NCBI RefSeq assembly: GCF_033708015.1
Contig: NZ_CP137920.1
Location: 1,488,001 to 1,552,000 of the forward strand
Direction of reading: 5' to 3'
Length of the DNA stretch: 64,000 bases
Source: Proteus vulgaris
GTDB taxonomy: Bacteria > Pseudomonadota > Gammaproteobacteria > Enterobacterales > Enterobacteriaceae
Below are positions 1 to 8,150 of the stretch, piece after piece (the stretch's first letter is position 1; every line of letters begins with the position of its first letter). The position numbers were made by a program, and so were the translations under genes. Under the pieces are notes generated by a model. That model had not been told where the DNA came from, searched no databases, and worked only from the letters and a program-made list of their open reading frames with translations.

Positions 1-2
1 AG

Positions 3-485
3 TTAATGAAGTTAGGGTTTAACTTCTACGGTGCATACGGCACAGCTAATGACCGATTCATTTTTGTTTATCCTGGTTCAATCTCTGGCAAGTTCAAATT
101 CATGGATAGCTACGTTAACCAAGTATTCTTCAATAGCCAGTTACAACTAGCACTCATGACCATGTTAGTGAGCAACAAGAGCGTTCCATACAATGATGCT
201 GGCCGAGCCATGCACCGCGCAGCAGTAACCGATCCTGCCAATCAAATGCTTAACTTTGGTGGCATTCAGCCGGGTGTTGAATTATCCGAACAACAGAAAA
301 AGCAGATTAACTACGAGGCTGGTTTTGATGCGGTATCGCAACTGAAAACCGCCGGTTGGTGTATTCGCGTTGGTGAAACCCCAGCTCAAACCCGAGGATT
401 GCGTAAATCCATGCCATTAAAACTCTGGTACGCAGATGGCGGTAGTGTCCAGCAAGTTAATTTACCGTCAATTAACGTTCAATAG
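3..485 (+). CDS. Tail sheath-like protein, DUF3383 family (5' partial)
   Basis: This is the C-terminal 160 or so residues of a phage structural protein; the frame is open to the window edge, so the first in-frame ATG (position 6) is probably internal. The residues resemble the C-terminal part of DUF3383 proteins, which are usually near 480-500 residues and act as tail sheath subunits in simple contractile phages. A tube-like gene follows 12 bases after the stop with a GGAGTAATG-type ribosome site, the usual sheath-tube order. The family call is from recognition of the fold segment and the context, not from a search. Confidence 0.65.
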   Translation, partial: LMKLGFNFYGAYGTANDRFIFVYPGSISGKFKFMDSYVNQVFFNSQLQLALMTMLVSNKSVPYNDAGRAMHRAAVTDPANQMLNFGGIQPGVELSEQQKKQINYEAGFDAVSQLKTAGWCIRVGETPAQTRGLRKSMPLKLWYADGGSVQQVNLPSINVQ

Positions 486-497
486 GAGTAATGAATT

Positions 498-944
498 ATG
501 GGTATGGGCCATAACGAAAGAACAATTACCTCGGCAAACTCAGTCATGATGATCCGCTGTAAGGGTATTTATGATGACTGGGTGCGCATTCAGGGTTTCC
601 AAGCTGACAACGCATGGGAGTTTGGTGACGCAAATATCGGCGAAACTCGCATGGGGGTGGATGGCAAACAATCCATTGGTTACACACCACACGAAACGCC
701 ATGGACACTGTATCTGGAGGCTAACAGCGCATCTATTGAAGTGATGGAAACTATCCGCAAAGACTTCAATAGCAATATGGAAGTGCGCCCGATTGAAATC
801 ATTATTGAAATGCCGTCAATCGCTAAGCGTTACACAGGTAAAGGCGGTTTAACCACCATGAAAGGTGGCCCAAGTGGTAAGAAAATGCTCGATGGCACAA
901 CTTACAATTTCAACATGGTTACAGAAGGCGCAGAGGAAATCTAA
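498..944 (+). CDS. Tail tube-like structural protein
   Basis: A 148-residue protein between the sheath-like gene and the tail chaperone. Size and position fit the inner tail tube subunit of a contractile phage. It has no signal peptide or membrane segment and is rich in short polar stretches, with a Gly-rich part near residues 112-128 (YTGKGGLTTMKGGPSGKK). The stop overlaps the start of the next gene (TAATG), suggesting coupled translation. The tube assignment rests mainly on gene order. Confidence 0.6.
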   Translation: MGMGHNERTITSANSVMMIRCKGIYDDWVRIQGFQADNAWEFGDANIGETRMGVDGKQSIGYTPHETPWTLYLEANSASIEVMETIRKDFNSNMEVRPIEIIIEMPSIAKRYTGKGGLTTMKGGPSGKKMLDGTTYNFNMVTEGAEEI

Positions 945-1354
945 TGTCACTAAAAACAAAAACTATCACCATCGAAAAAGGTCGTGATGAAGGTAAAACA
1001 TTCGTCATTACTGAAATGCCGATCACTAAAGCCGACAACTGGGCCATGCGTGCTTTATTTGCTATTGCTAATGGTGGTATCGATATCGAAGGCATTAACC
1101 CTAACATGGGTATGCTAGGAATGGCTCAGGTGGCGATTAAGGCACTATCTGGCATTAAGCCTGATGTTGGTATTCCGTTGCTTGATGAGCTGTTAGAGTG
1201 TGTCCAAGTGATTCCTAGTGGTGGTAATGCGCGAGCGTTGATTATCGACTCAGATATTAAAGATTTAAGTACGATGTTCACACTCCGCAAAGAAGCGCTA
1301 GCCATTCATATTGATTTTTTAACTCAAGGCGGTGGGTCAGACTTGAAAAGTTAA
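944..1354 (+). CDS. Tail assembly chaperone, short form (gpG-like)
   Basis: A 136-residue protein lying between tube and tape measure, the fixed place of tail assembly chaperones that coat the tape measure before tube polymerisation. Its start overlaps the tube stop. A slippery heptamer T TTT TTA sits at 1315-1321 in the reading frame, 11 codons before the stop, and the -1 frame stays open to 1560. That is the classic design giving a short (G) and a long (GT) chaperone. No sequence motif by itself fixes the function; the frameshift design and position do. Confidence 0.7.
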   Translation: MSLKTKTITIEKGRDEGKTFVITEMPITKADNWAMRALFAIANGGIDIEGINPNMGMLGMAQVAIKALSGIKPDVGIPLLDELLECVQVIPSGGNARALIIDSDIKDLSTMFTLRKEALAIHIDFLTQGGGSDLKS

Positions 1355-1560
1355 AAGCTGGTCTACCGCTAAAGGATGGCGTACTCGCTGAAACAGCTAA
1401 TGTATCTAGTGTGGTGTCTCAGGTAATTACATCCGGTCACGCCACACTGCATGAACTATCGACGGTATACAGTCTTGAGGACTGCATGAATTTGATAGAG
1501 ATACATCAGGTCAGCGAGTACAACAAACAATTAATGAAAGAACTCAGTGAGTCTGAGTAA
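944..1560 (+). CDS. Tail assembly chaperone, -1 frameshift long form (gpGT-like)
   Basis: If ribosomes slip back one base at 1315-1321, reading continues in the frame AAC TCA AGG CGG TGG and runs 79 more codons to TAA at 1558-1560, giving about 205 residues. The added part contains ...LEKLKAGLPLKDGVLAETANV... and ends in LMKELSESE. It has no good start codon or ribosome site of its own, so frameshifting is the natural route of expression. In lambda-like systems the T part binds the tape measure and the tube subunit. Seen: the open -1 frame and heptamer. Inferred: that slippage occurs. Confidence 0.65.
1315..1370 (+). promoter_or_regulatory. -1 programmed frameshift site with possible stimulatory stem
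   Basis: The heptamer T TTT TTA (1315-1321) follows the X XXY YYZ rule in the frame of the chaperone gene (GAT TTT TTA). Six bases after it, GGCGGTGG (1328-1335) can pair with CTACCGCT (1363-1370), an 8-bp stem with two G-U pairs and a 27-base loop. The heptamer is strong evidence; the stem is weak and may be chance. Confidence 0.6.
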
Positions 1561-1607
1561 GTGCCACAAATGTGGCTTTTTTATTGCCTGAAATTTGAGG
1601 TAACACT

Positions 1608-3998
1608 ATGGCTACAGTTGTGGAATCACTGATTGTCTCACTGAAATTAGACAACACTGAGTTCGGACGTGCAGTAAAACAAGCAATTGAAGATAACGAA
1701 CAATTATCTGATGCGGTTAATGGTGTTGGTGATGCGTCAAAAGATGCAGGTATTAATATCAACATCTACACGCAGGAAACAAAGAAATCCAACGACGAAA
1801 CAGATAAAGCCAAAAAGAAAAATAAGGATTTAGAGAAAACAATAAATGGAGTTGTAAAGGCTTTATCTGGCTTATTTACCACAATATTTGTTTCAACCGG
1901 TTTACAAAAACTGATTGATGAAACCAGCAAAACCAATGATCAACTCTATTTCTTAAGTAAAAACTTAGGTATGAATGCAACCGACATTAAACGGTGGCAG
2001 AACATGGCAGAGATGACAGGCGGTAGTGCTGATGGAATGGCAGCGAGTTTATCGGGCTTGAGTCAATCCCTGTGGAACTTAGTCACCACGGGTGATGCCT
2101 CTATCCTGCCTTGGTTTAATGCGCTCAATGTTGATGTGGTTAACTCTGGCGGTCAAATTAGAGACCTTAATGATATCTTGCTCGATGTGTCTGATAGCCT
2201 ATCGAAAATGTCACGACCTCAGGCATATAACATTGCCAAAAATATGGGGTTCGATGACGGCACAATAAATCTGTTGCTTGAAGGTCGTCAAGCTATGCAA
2301 CAGATGCTAGAAACTCAAAAGCATATCGTTATCTCCAGCGAAGAAGAATTAAAGCTCAGTCGTCAACTTAACCAGCAAAACGCATTAGTCAGCAAGCAGT
2401 GGGAAGGTTTAAAAACACTCATTGCGAACTACTTAATGCCTTACTTCCTCCGCTTCTCTGAGAAGGTCTCAGGTTGGCTTGATTACCTCAATAAAAATAG
2501 AGAGGTAGCCAAAGACCTGTTTAAGGGAATGGCGGTTGTTCTTACAGTATTTCTGATCCCTGCACTAATAAAGGGTGCAATCGCAATGGCTGGCATGTTC
2601 GCCCCTTTACTTACCGGAACGGGGTTAGTGATTGCATTGGGCGCGGCATTAATACTGTTATATAGGGATTATAAAAGATGGAAAGAAGGAAAGGACTCTT
2701 ACTTTGATTGGTCTGAATGGTCTAAAACAATCGAGACAGTCCTTGGTTGGTTAGATGGTTTATCTGAGTGGTTTAAGAATACATCAATAGGTAAATGGTT
2801 TACCGATCAGGACGGTAGGGTTAATGGATGGAAACTTGCATTAGGTGGATTACTTGCGTTCTTCACTGGTAAGTTTGCACTTGGGTTTGGTAAAACAATA
2901 TTATCAATTGGCAGTGCATTTGCTGGACTCATGGGGTGGCCGATGTTGATTCTGGGAGCAATTGCAGGAAGCTTGCTCTGGTTTAAAAACTACGTTGATA
3001 ACTTAGATCTCGGCTCACTCGCTCCTGAAATAGCAAATGTCACTATGACGGGAGTTAAAACGGCAGATGCTTTATCTCACGTTTCAAAAGACAAAAGTAA
3101 TGCCGAAAATGCGAACATTATTTTAAGTTCGTTAGACTGGTTGATACCGGGTGGAAAGGCTATTGGTCATATTACTGAAGAAGTGGATAACAAAGGTTTC
3201 AAGAATGCAGTTGGTTCAATGGTTAGTGGGCTTGGTGGTTTCGCCAAAAGAGTGCTAACGCCTGCGGTTATCCCAACTAGTGTTGAGGTTTCAGGGCAAA
3301 ATAAAAGAGTTTATAAGTCAGCATCCTCAGATCAAGTAAAGGAGGGAGGCTCTAGATCTTGGAGAAATAACAACCCGGGAAATATTGAGTACGGAGATTT
3401 TGCAAAAAAATTTGGAGCGATCGGTACAGATGGTCGTTTTGCAATATTTCCTGATGAGGAGACCGGAAGAAAAGCTAAAGAATATTTGATTTTTGAAAGT
3501 AATGGTGGCAGAAAATTAGCGAATAGTGGTGATTATGGTGCAGGTCTGGGCTATAAGGATAAAACCCTATCCCAAGCAATTACTGCATACGCCCCACCTG
3601 ATGAAAAAGGGAATATAACAGGTGATTATATAAAAAGAGTACTGTCATCTGTTGGTGTTGAAAAAAGAATGGGTGATTATACCAATAGCGAGAGATTGGT
3701 AATTCTAGAAGCCATGAAAAAAGTAGAAGGATGGAGAGAGGGTAGTCAGCAATTAATAAATAAATTAGATAGTAAGATTTCCAGACCTTTAGTTAAAGGA
3801 GGAATTAGCGATCCACAAAACTTTTTATCCCAAACTCAAAAACTAAGCAGCAACCCAACTACTGTTAATAATAAGACTGATGTAAATATTGGCGACATTA
3901 ATATCACAAGCACCGCTCCTACAATAAAAGGAACTATTGATGACGGAAGGAGAGCTGCGAGAGAATCACTATCACAAATAATGCCTGCAATGAGCTAA
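1608..3998 (+). CDS. Tape measure protein with embedded muralytic domain
   Basis: At 796 residues this is the longest gene of the tail module and sits where tape measures sit. Residues about 1-110 are polar and coil-like; hydrophobic segments lie near residues 303-350 and 405-465, typical of tape measures that insert into the host envelope. From about residue 581 to 714 there is a separate domain with RNNNPGNIEYG, GRFAIFPDEETGRKA and AITAYAPPDEKGN, a pattern known from virion-associated wall hydrolases of the structural-protein P5 type. Tail length would follow the protein length. The wall-cutting role is inferred from the motif. Confidence 0.85.
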   Translation: MATVVESLIVSLKLDNTEFGRAVKQAIEDNEQLSDAVNGVGDASKDAGININIYTQETKKSNDETDKAKKKNKDLEKTINGVVKALSGLFTTIFVSTGLQKLIDETSKTNDQLYFLSKNLGMNATDIKRWQNMAEMTGGSADGMAASLSGLSQSLWNLVTTGDASILPWFNALNVDVVNSGGQIRDLNDILLDVSDSLSKMSRPQAYNIAKNMGFDDGTINLLLEGRQAMQQMLETQKHIVISSEEELKLSRQLNQQNALVSKQWEGLKTLIANYLMPYFLRFSEKVSGWLDYLNKNREVAKDLFKGMAVVLTVFLIPALIKGAIAMAGMFAPLLTGTGLVIALGAALILLYRDYKRWKEGKDSYFDWSEWSKTIETVLGWLDGLSEWFKNTSIGKWFTDQDGRVNGWKLALGGLLAFFTGKFALGFGKTILSIGSAFAGLMGWPMLILGAIAGSLLWFKNYVDNLDLGSLAPEIANVTMTGVKTADALSHVSKDKSNAENANIILSSLDWLIPGGKAIGHITEEVDNKGFKNAVGSMVSGLGGFAKRVLTPAVIPTSVEVSGQNKRVYKSASSDQVKEGGSRSWRNNNPGNIEYGDFAKKFGAIGTDGRFAIFPDEETGRKAKEYLIFESNGGRKLANSGDYGAGLGYKDKTLSQAITAYAPPDEKGNITGDYIKRVLSSVGVEKRMGDYTNSERLVILEAMKKVEGWREGSQQLINKLDSKISRPLVKGGISDPQNFLSQTQKLSSNPTTVNNKTDVNIGDINITSTAPTIKGTIDDGRRAARESLSQIMPAMS

Positions 3999-4062
3999 CT
4001 TGCTTCAAATTGCACCAACCCAGTGGCACAATTACTTAAATGTTATTTAATAAGGATGAGAA

Positions 4063-4527
4063 ATGCTAAAGACAATAGTCATTGGGTTGTTGTTATTGCC
4101 ATGTGTTGTATTGGGGAGCGATAATTCGACATTGGTAAGTAAAGGAAATGATGGTCATAATCTACTTATCGATGGTAATTATGAATGTTTTTATAACAAT
4201 TTTGAAAAAGCAAATCAGGGTAATAATAAATTATCTGGTGCTGAGTTGTATATTGAAAAAATGGAGAATGACACCGTTCTGTTTATAGCCTCTCTACCGG
4301 GTGATATATCATTTAATCCCCCAGTAGCGGAAAGAAACAAGCAAAAGAAAGACTCAATTTCTTATTACACTGAAGATGATAACGGAAGTGGTTTTGTTGT
4401 TGGGTATATTGAAGATATAGGATTGGTGTCTGCAATTAATATAGACTCAGGTTCGGTGAAGGCTAATATACTTATATATGATTGTAAAATAATAAGAAAT
4501 TTAGAGAACCCAGTTAGCACAAAATAA
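4063..4527 (+). CDS. Exported hypothetical protein (prophage cargo)
   Basis: A 154-residue protein starting with a short basic end and a hydrophobic stretch (LKTIVIGLLLLPCVVLGS) that looks like a cleavable signal peptide. Two Cys remain in the mature part (ECFYNN and YDCKII), which could form a disulfide in the periplasm. No family is recognised. It lies directly after the tape measure gene, with a GGATGAG-type ribosome site, and before a lipoprotein gene with a similar NGNYxC element (NYECFYNN here, NYLCIYD there). The two may be distant relatives. Codon choice is more AT-rich than in the tail genes, as expected for a late-acquired cargo gene. Confidence 0.5.
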   Translation: MLKTIVIGLLLLPCVVLGSDNSTLVSKGNDGHNLLIDGNYECFYNNFEKANQGNNKLSGAELYIEKMENDTVLFIASLPGDISFNPPVAERNKQKKDSISYYTEDDNGSGFVVGYIEDIGLVSAINIDSGSVKANILIYDCKIIRNLENPVSTK

Positions 4528-4565
4528 CATTCAAAAAGTTAATATGAATATCAGTGAGAATAATC

Positions 4566-5108
4566 ATGGTTAAAAAATTATTTATTATTGCTGTCACATT
4601 TTCTTTGTCATCATGCGCTATTTGGGAAGGTCCTAAATTTAGTAAGCCTGTTAAGCAAGATGTGGATTATGAAGCATACGTAGTAAGAAATGGTAATTAT
4701 CTCTGTATTTATGATGTTGTGGATAATTACAATAGATCATTATTGATAAATAGCGCCAGATTAAGAAAAGCTCCGCTAGCAGCATTAGACATTAAAAGAG
4801 TGGATGATTACAAGGCTACTGCTGTTTTAGTGTTGGATGATGGTCGAATGTATAAGGGAGGAAACCTTAAACTACAAAGGCCAGAAGAAAATTCTACAAG
4901 CTACGAACAAAGACCGTCTCCACAAAATATAACTAAGTCTTTTTACACATTTGGATTTACTTATCATACTGATAAAAATAAAAGCCTAAAGGGAGTGGTG
5001 GCTTATCATACGGATCTATCAACTGAACTAACAGTCGTTGCAAAGTGCTTTAGTGATGAAAAAGTTAAAAGCATGATGAGTAAGCCAGGATATGGATTTT
5101 ACCAATAA
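4566..5108 (+). CDS. Putative lipoprotein (prophage cargo)
   Basis: A 180-residue protein whose N-terminus MVKKLFIIAVTFSLSSC carries a lipobox (LSSC), so it should be lipid-anchored at Cys17. I take ATG 4566 over the in-frame GTG 4554 because it gives a normal signal peptide. The mature part has GNYLCIYDVVDN and a second Cys near the end (VAKCF), possibly disulfide-paired. No family is recognised. Surface or periplasmic proteins in this position of prophages often alter host susceptibility, but nothing in the sequence shows that here. A clear terminator follows. Confidence 0.55.
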   Translation: MVKKLFIIAVTFSLSSCAIWEGPKFSKPVKQDVDYEAYVVRNGNYLCIYDVVDNYNRSLLINSARLRKAPLAALDIKRVDDYKATAVLVLDDGRMYKGGNLKLQRPEENSTSYEQRPSPQNITKSFYTFGFTYHTDKNKSLKGVVAYHTDLSTELTVVAKCFSDEKVKSMMSKPGYGFYQ

Positions 5109-5134
5109 ACCCTCCTCAACCACAAAGACTAAAC

Positions 5135-5158
5135 AAGGGCATCCGTGCCCTTTTATTT
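5135..5158 (+). terminator. Terminator after the cargo genes
   Basis: AAGGGCA and TGCCCTT form a 7-bp stem with a 4-base loop (5135-5152), followed by TTTTATTTTATTTT. It ends the rightward unit and also lies at the tail of the leftward repressor gene. Confidence 0.8.
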
Positions 5159-5607
5159 TATTTTGTGTGGGATGGTTCTTTAGGTATCTCAACCATAAAT
5201 CCATCGACACTCCAAGTTTCATCCCAAACATAATACCCAAGTTCTTTTAGCTTGCTAAAAGTTGTATCAAATAAACTTTCAAACACATCTTCATCAATAT
5301 CTTCAAGCTCTAAATCATTAAGGTCTATATAGAATTTTTCATGCCCTAATCTTATTTTTTTATTAATTTCATCAAATGTTCTTTTGAATATGATGTTTTT
5401 TATTTCTTCTTTGGCGTTATTGGCAATTTTTATAGCATCTTTCGCTGAAATTAAATCATCTTCATTAATCTCACCAAGAAAGCTAGAGTCCAGCCTTTGA
5501 ACTATTTCGGCATTCATTGAACGCCCATTTTCTTTTGCGGTTACTTCTATTTTTTCTTTTAATTCAATTGGTAACCTAATTCTTAATTGCGGGTCTTCTC
5601 TGCTCAT
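5158..5607 (-). CDS. Arc-family ribbon-helix-helix repressor with C-terminal extension
   Basis: A 149-residue protein beginning MSREDPQLRIRLPIELKEKIEVTA and continuing NGRSMNAEIVQRL: the beta strand plus two helices of Arc/Mnt DNA-binding domains, in about the first 50 residues. The remaining 100 residues are acidic and unassigned; Arc itself is only about 53 residues. A GTG 15 bases upstream could also serve as start, but MSREDP is the usual opening of this family. The gene is divergent from a second RHH gene and the antirepressors, so it most likely represses the rightward promoter at 5663-5691. In P22 the matching proteins, Arc and Mnt, hold the antirepressor gene silent. Confidence 0.75.
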   Translation of the reverse strand: MSREDPQLRIRLPIELKEKIEVTAKENGRSMNAEIVQRLDSSFLGEINEDDLISAKDAIKIANNAKEEIKNIIFKRTFDEINKKIRLGHEKFYIDLNDLELEDIDEDVFESLFDTTFSKLKELGYYVWDETWSVDGFMVEIPKEPSHTK

Positions 5608-5643
5608 AGAAACACCAATCACTCGTAATGAAAATAATTACAA

Positions 5644-5711
5644 ATTATGCCCCACTGTGGGGTTGACTTCAATGACGCACGGTGTGACAATGATTTTGCC
5701 CCACATTGAGG
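5644..5711. promoter_or_regulatory. Overlapping divergent promoters with two operator sites
   Basis: Rightward: TTGACT (5663-5668), 17 bases, GACAAT (5686-5691). Leftward: TTGAAG (complement of 5667-5672), 17 bases, CATAAT (complement of 5644-5649). The perfect inverted repeat CCCCACTGTGGGG (5650-5662) lies exactly inside the leftward spacer and upstream of the rightward -35. A near copy, CCCCACATTGAGG (5699-5711), lies at the expected rightward start point. The pattern suggests one repressor acting on both promoters. Promoter elements were read by eye. Confidence 0.6.
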
Positions 5712-5735
5712 CATTGAAAAATTAAGGATGAAATA

Positions 5736-5912
5736 ATGCAAAAAGCAAAAGATATGTATCAGAAGAAAATTAGATTTCCAGAGGATGTATGCAAAGCGAT
5801 TCAAGCTAATGGGAATTTGGAGTGTAGAAAATTTAATACTGAGATTATTTATCAACTAAGAAAAGCTTACGGATTGATAGAAAGTAAAAGCCCCAGTTGC
5901 GCTAACAACTGA
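5736..5912 (+). CDS. Small Arc/Mnt-like ribbon-helix-helix protein
   Basis: A 58-residue protein with AAGGATG as ribosome site 5 bases before ATG 5736. The stretch YQKKIRFPEDVCKAI, then RKFNTEIIYQLRKAYG, fits the strand-helix-helix order of RHH proteins, and the whole protein is one DNA-binding domain, close to Arc in size. It is the first gene of the rightward unit that includes two antirepressor-type genes, so it may autoregulate that unit. Its presence opposite a second RHH gene mirrors the Arc/Mnt pair in P22. The RHH call is from pattern only. Confidence 0.65.
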   Translation: MQKAKDMYQKKIRFPEDVCKAIQANGNLECRKFNTEIIYQLRKAYGLIESKSPSCANN

Positions 5913-5952
5913 GGCCAGTTGCCAAATAAACCCATCGAAAGGAATAAATGAC

Positions 5953-6522
5953 ATGAACATTGTAGCGAAAACAGATTTAACTTTCCAGAACATTACATTT
6001 GAGCCGATTTATCAAGATGGTCAGTTGTGGTTCACATCGACTGAATTGGCTAAGGCTTTAGGTTATAGCAGAACCGATAACGTTAACCGTGTTTACGCTC
6101 GTAATTCAGATGAATTTACGGACTCAATGACAACCACCGTCAAAATGACGTTGGTTAGGAAAACTGGTGAAGTTGATGTAATGGTTAGAGTTTTTTCTTT
6201 ACGTGGCGCTCACCTGATCGCAATGTTTGCATCTACTCCAGTGGCTAAAGAATTTCGCAAATGGGTACTGGATATTCTGGATAGAGAAGTAGCTGACAAG
6301 AAAGATTTACCAGTAGAAAAAGATAGTTCGGTTAGTGCAAATGGATTGTTAGCAAGATTAAGTCTGATTTGTACAACGTGGGATGAAGCTAAAAAGGATA
6401 TAGAAAACTTCGATCCGAAAATGGCGAAACATCTCAATTCAACAATGAGTATGTTCTTAATGTACTCACAACACATGAAAGGAATAGTTAAGACAAAACA
6501 AGTTAGGAGATTAACGCATTGA
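5953..6522 (+). CDS. BRO-N domain antirepressor-like protein
   Basis: A 189-residue protein with a BRO-N domain over about residues 10-115: ITFEPIYQDGQLWFTSTELAKALGYSR, then VRVFSLRGAHLIAMFASTPVAKEFRKWVLDILDRE. This domain opens many phage antirepressors and baculovirus BRO proteins. The C-terminal 75 residues are helical and unassigned. RBS is AAAGGA. In temperate phages such proteins bind the main repressor and favour lytic growth. Placed in the same unit as a small RHH gene and a second antirepressor-type gene. Confidence 0.75.
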   Translation: MNIVAKTDLTFQNITFEPIYQDGQLWFTSTELAKALGYSRTDNVNRVYARNSDEFTDSMTTTVKMTLVRKTGEVDVMVRVFSLRGAHLIAMFASTPVAKEFRKWVLDILDREVADKKDLPVEKDSSVSANGLLARLSLICTTWDEAKKDIENFDPKMAKHLNSTMSMFLMYSQHMKGIVKTKQVRRLTH

Positions 6523-6597
6523 TGGGCACTAAAAACAGAAAAGCCAACAGGGGCAAACTGCTGGCTAATCCCAAACAAAACCAAGAAGGAATGTTTC

Positions 6598-7380
6598 ATG
6601 AGTCAAATTACAGTAGCAAACAATAACTCAGTTGTCACGCAAAACCGTTTTACAGTTCCAGAAGTCTATTACCGCAACCAGAAGGTTATCACTACTGAAT
6701 CACTGGCTATTGGTTATGGTGCAACTGATAAGAAGATTACAAATAACTTTAGTCGAAATAAAGACAGATTTGTTGAAGGTAAGCATTACTTCGAAATTAA
6801 AGGTGAAGAGTTACAAGAACTTAAAAGGCTCCCCTCTTTAAGAGGTGTGGTTAATAAATATGCAAGTCAGCAAATTTTCTGGACTGAGCGTGGGGCATCT
6901 CGCCACGCTAAAATATTAGAAACTGATCAAGCGTGGGATTTCTTTGAGTTACTCGAAGATACCTATTTTGGATCACGCAAAAATAATACCCTTCCTAGTA
7001 ATTACATTGAAGCTCTGGAAAATTTACTAAAAGCGGAAAAAGAGAAAGCGGTAATTGCAGCAGAGCGTGACCATGCAATAGAAACCAAAGCATGGATTGG
7101 CAAAAAACGTGAAGCAACTTCAATGGCTACGGCATCTAAAGCTGTTCGTGAAAAGAATCGCCTTGCTGAAAAGCTAGGTGAAAGTAAAAAACATGCAACA
7201 GTATTAGCAGTAGAAAAGAAACTAAACAAAAAATTCAAATGGCAACCATTGAAGAAATGGTGCAAAGAGAATGATGTAGAAATATCTACTGTTCATGATG
7301 ATCGATACGGAACAGCTAACTCATATCCATCAGGCGCATGGAAGTCTGCTTATGATGTGGATTTAGCTAAATTGTTCTAA
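6598..7380 (+). CDS. ORF6N-domain antirepressor-like protein
   Basis: A 260-residue protein. Residues about 18-125 match the ORF6N/KilA-N type of phage regulator domain: VYYRNQKVITTESLA, NNFSRNKDRFVEGKHYFEI, IFWTERGASRHAKIL. A long charged helix, probably coiled coil, follows (about 137-205, rich in K and E). The last 45 residues (KWQPLKKWCKENDVEI ... SAYDVDLAKLF) form a small C-terminal module also seen in phage antirepressors. RBS is AGGAATG. It closes the rightward regulatory unit; the baseplate genes resume 77 bases later. Confidence 0.75.
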   Translation: MSQITVANNNSVVTQNRFTVPEVYYRNQKVITTESLAIGYGATDKKITNNFSRNKDRFVEGKHYFEIKGEELQELKRLPSLRGVVNKYASQQIFWTERGASRHAKILETDQAWDFFELLEDTYFGSRKNNTLPSNYIEALENLLKAEKEKAVIAAERDHAIETKAWIGKKREATSMATASKAVREKNRLAEKLGESKKHATVLAVEKKLNKKFKWQPLKKWCKENDVEISTVHDDRYGTANSYPSGAWKSAYDVDLAKLF

Positions 7381-7457
7381 TCACCCAAGCCAAGGACGGC
7401 TTGCTTGAGATCACATATCACGCCTCTTAATTGAGGATTTTCACGTTGGAGATAACA

Positions 7458-8150
7458 ATGTTCGGAATGCCTGATATACCAAACTGGAAGGGGTTGCCTA
7501 ACGCTGGATTAGATGCAGGTATTAGCCTTGGTGGTGCTGCGCTAATTAATTCCCTATTCGGCAACTACTGGGGAATATTTAATGAATACGGTGTTCCGTT
7601 ATTACTCGCTGATAACGTGATATCACTCCAGTATGAAAACAAAAGCCGTGTTGTAAATGCGCCTATCGAAAGAGGCACATTTGCCAGCTACAACAAAATA
7701 AGCGATCCATGGAAAGCAACTGTACAAATGAGTAAAGGTAGCGGTGGTGCTTTAGAACGAGGTGCTTTCTTGGCTCAACTTGAAATCCTATCTAAAAGCA
7801 CATTACGATTTATTGTTATTACGCCTGAGTTTGTCTACAAGTTTGCAAATATCGTCGGGTATGACTTAGCGAGAGAGGCTAAAGACGGGGCGACACTTAT
7901 TAAAGTAAACGTACATCTTGAAGAAATTCGAGAGGTCACAGTTAGCTACGCTGAGGAAGAAGTCACCAAGCCAGATGATTCAAAGGTGAAAGATACTGGT
8001 GATCAGACTCAAAAGGTGGAATCTCAGGGAATATTTGACTGGGATGATGAAATAAACGAAATACAAAATATTTCAAATATAGTTCAGAAATCAATAGGTT
8101 CGCTGGAAAATTTTCTCAAGTTTGCACAAGGGCAAGTATCTGGAGGTTAA
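7458..8150 (+). CDS. Dit-like baseplate/tail hub adaptor protein
   Basis: A 230-residue protein. I choose ATG 7458 because GGAGA lies 5 bases upstream; a TTG 27 bases earlier has no such site. Residues 45-150 (LLLADNVISLQYENKSRVVNAPIERGTFASYNKI ... EILSKSTLRFIVITPEFVYKFANIVGYDL) fit the N-terminal domain of Dit-like proteins of small contractile phages. The last 50 residues are acidic and probably flexible. It opens the baseplate run and its stop abuts the plug gene start. Confidence 0.65.
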   Translation: MFGMPDIPNWKGLPNAGLDAGISLGGAALINSLFGNYWGIFNEYGVPLLLADNVISLQYENKSRVVNAPIERGTFASYNKISDPWKATVQMSKGSGGALERGAFLAQLEILSKSTLRFIVITPEFVYKFANIVGYDLAREAKDGATLIKVNVHLEEIREVTVSYAEEEVTKPDDSKVKDTGDQTQKVESQGIFDWDDEINEIQNISNIVQKSIGSLENFLKFAQGQVSGG

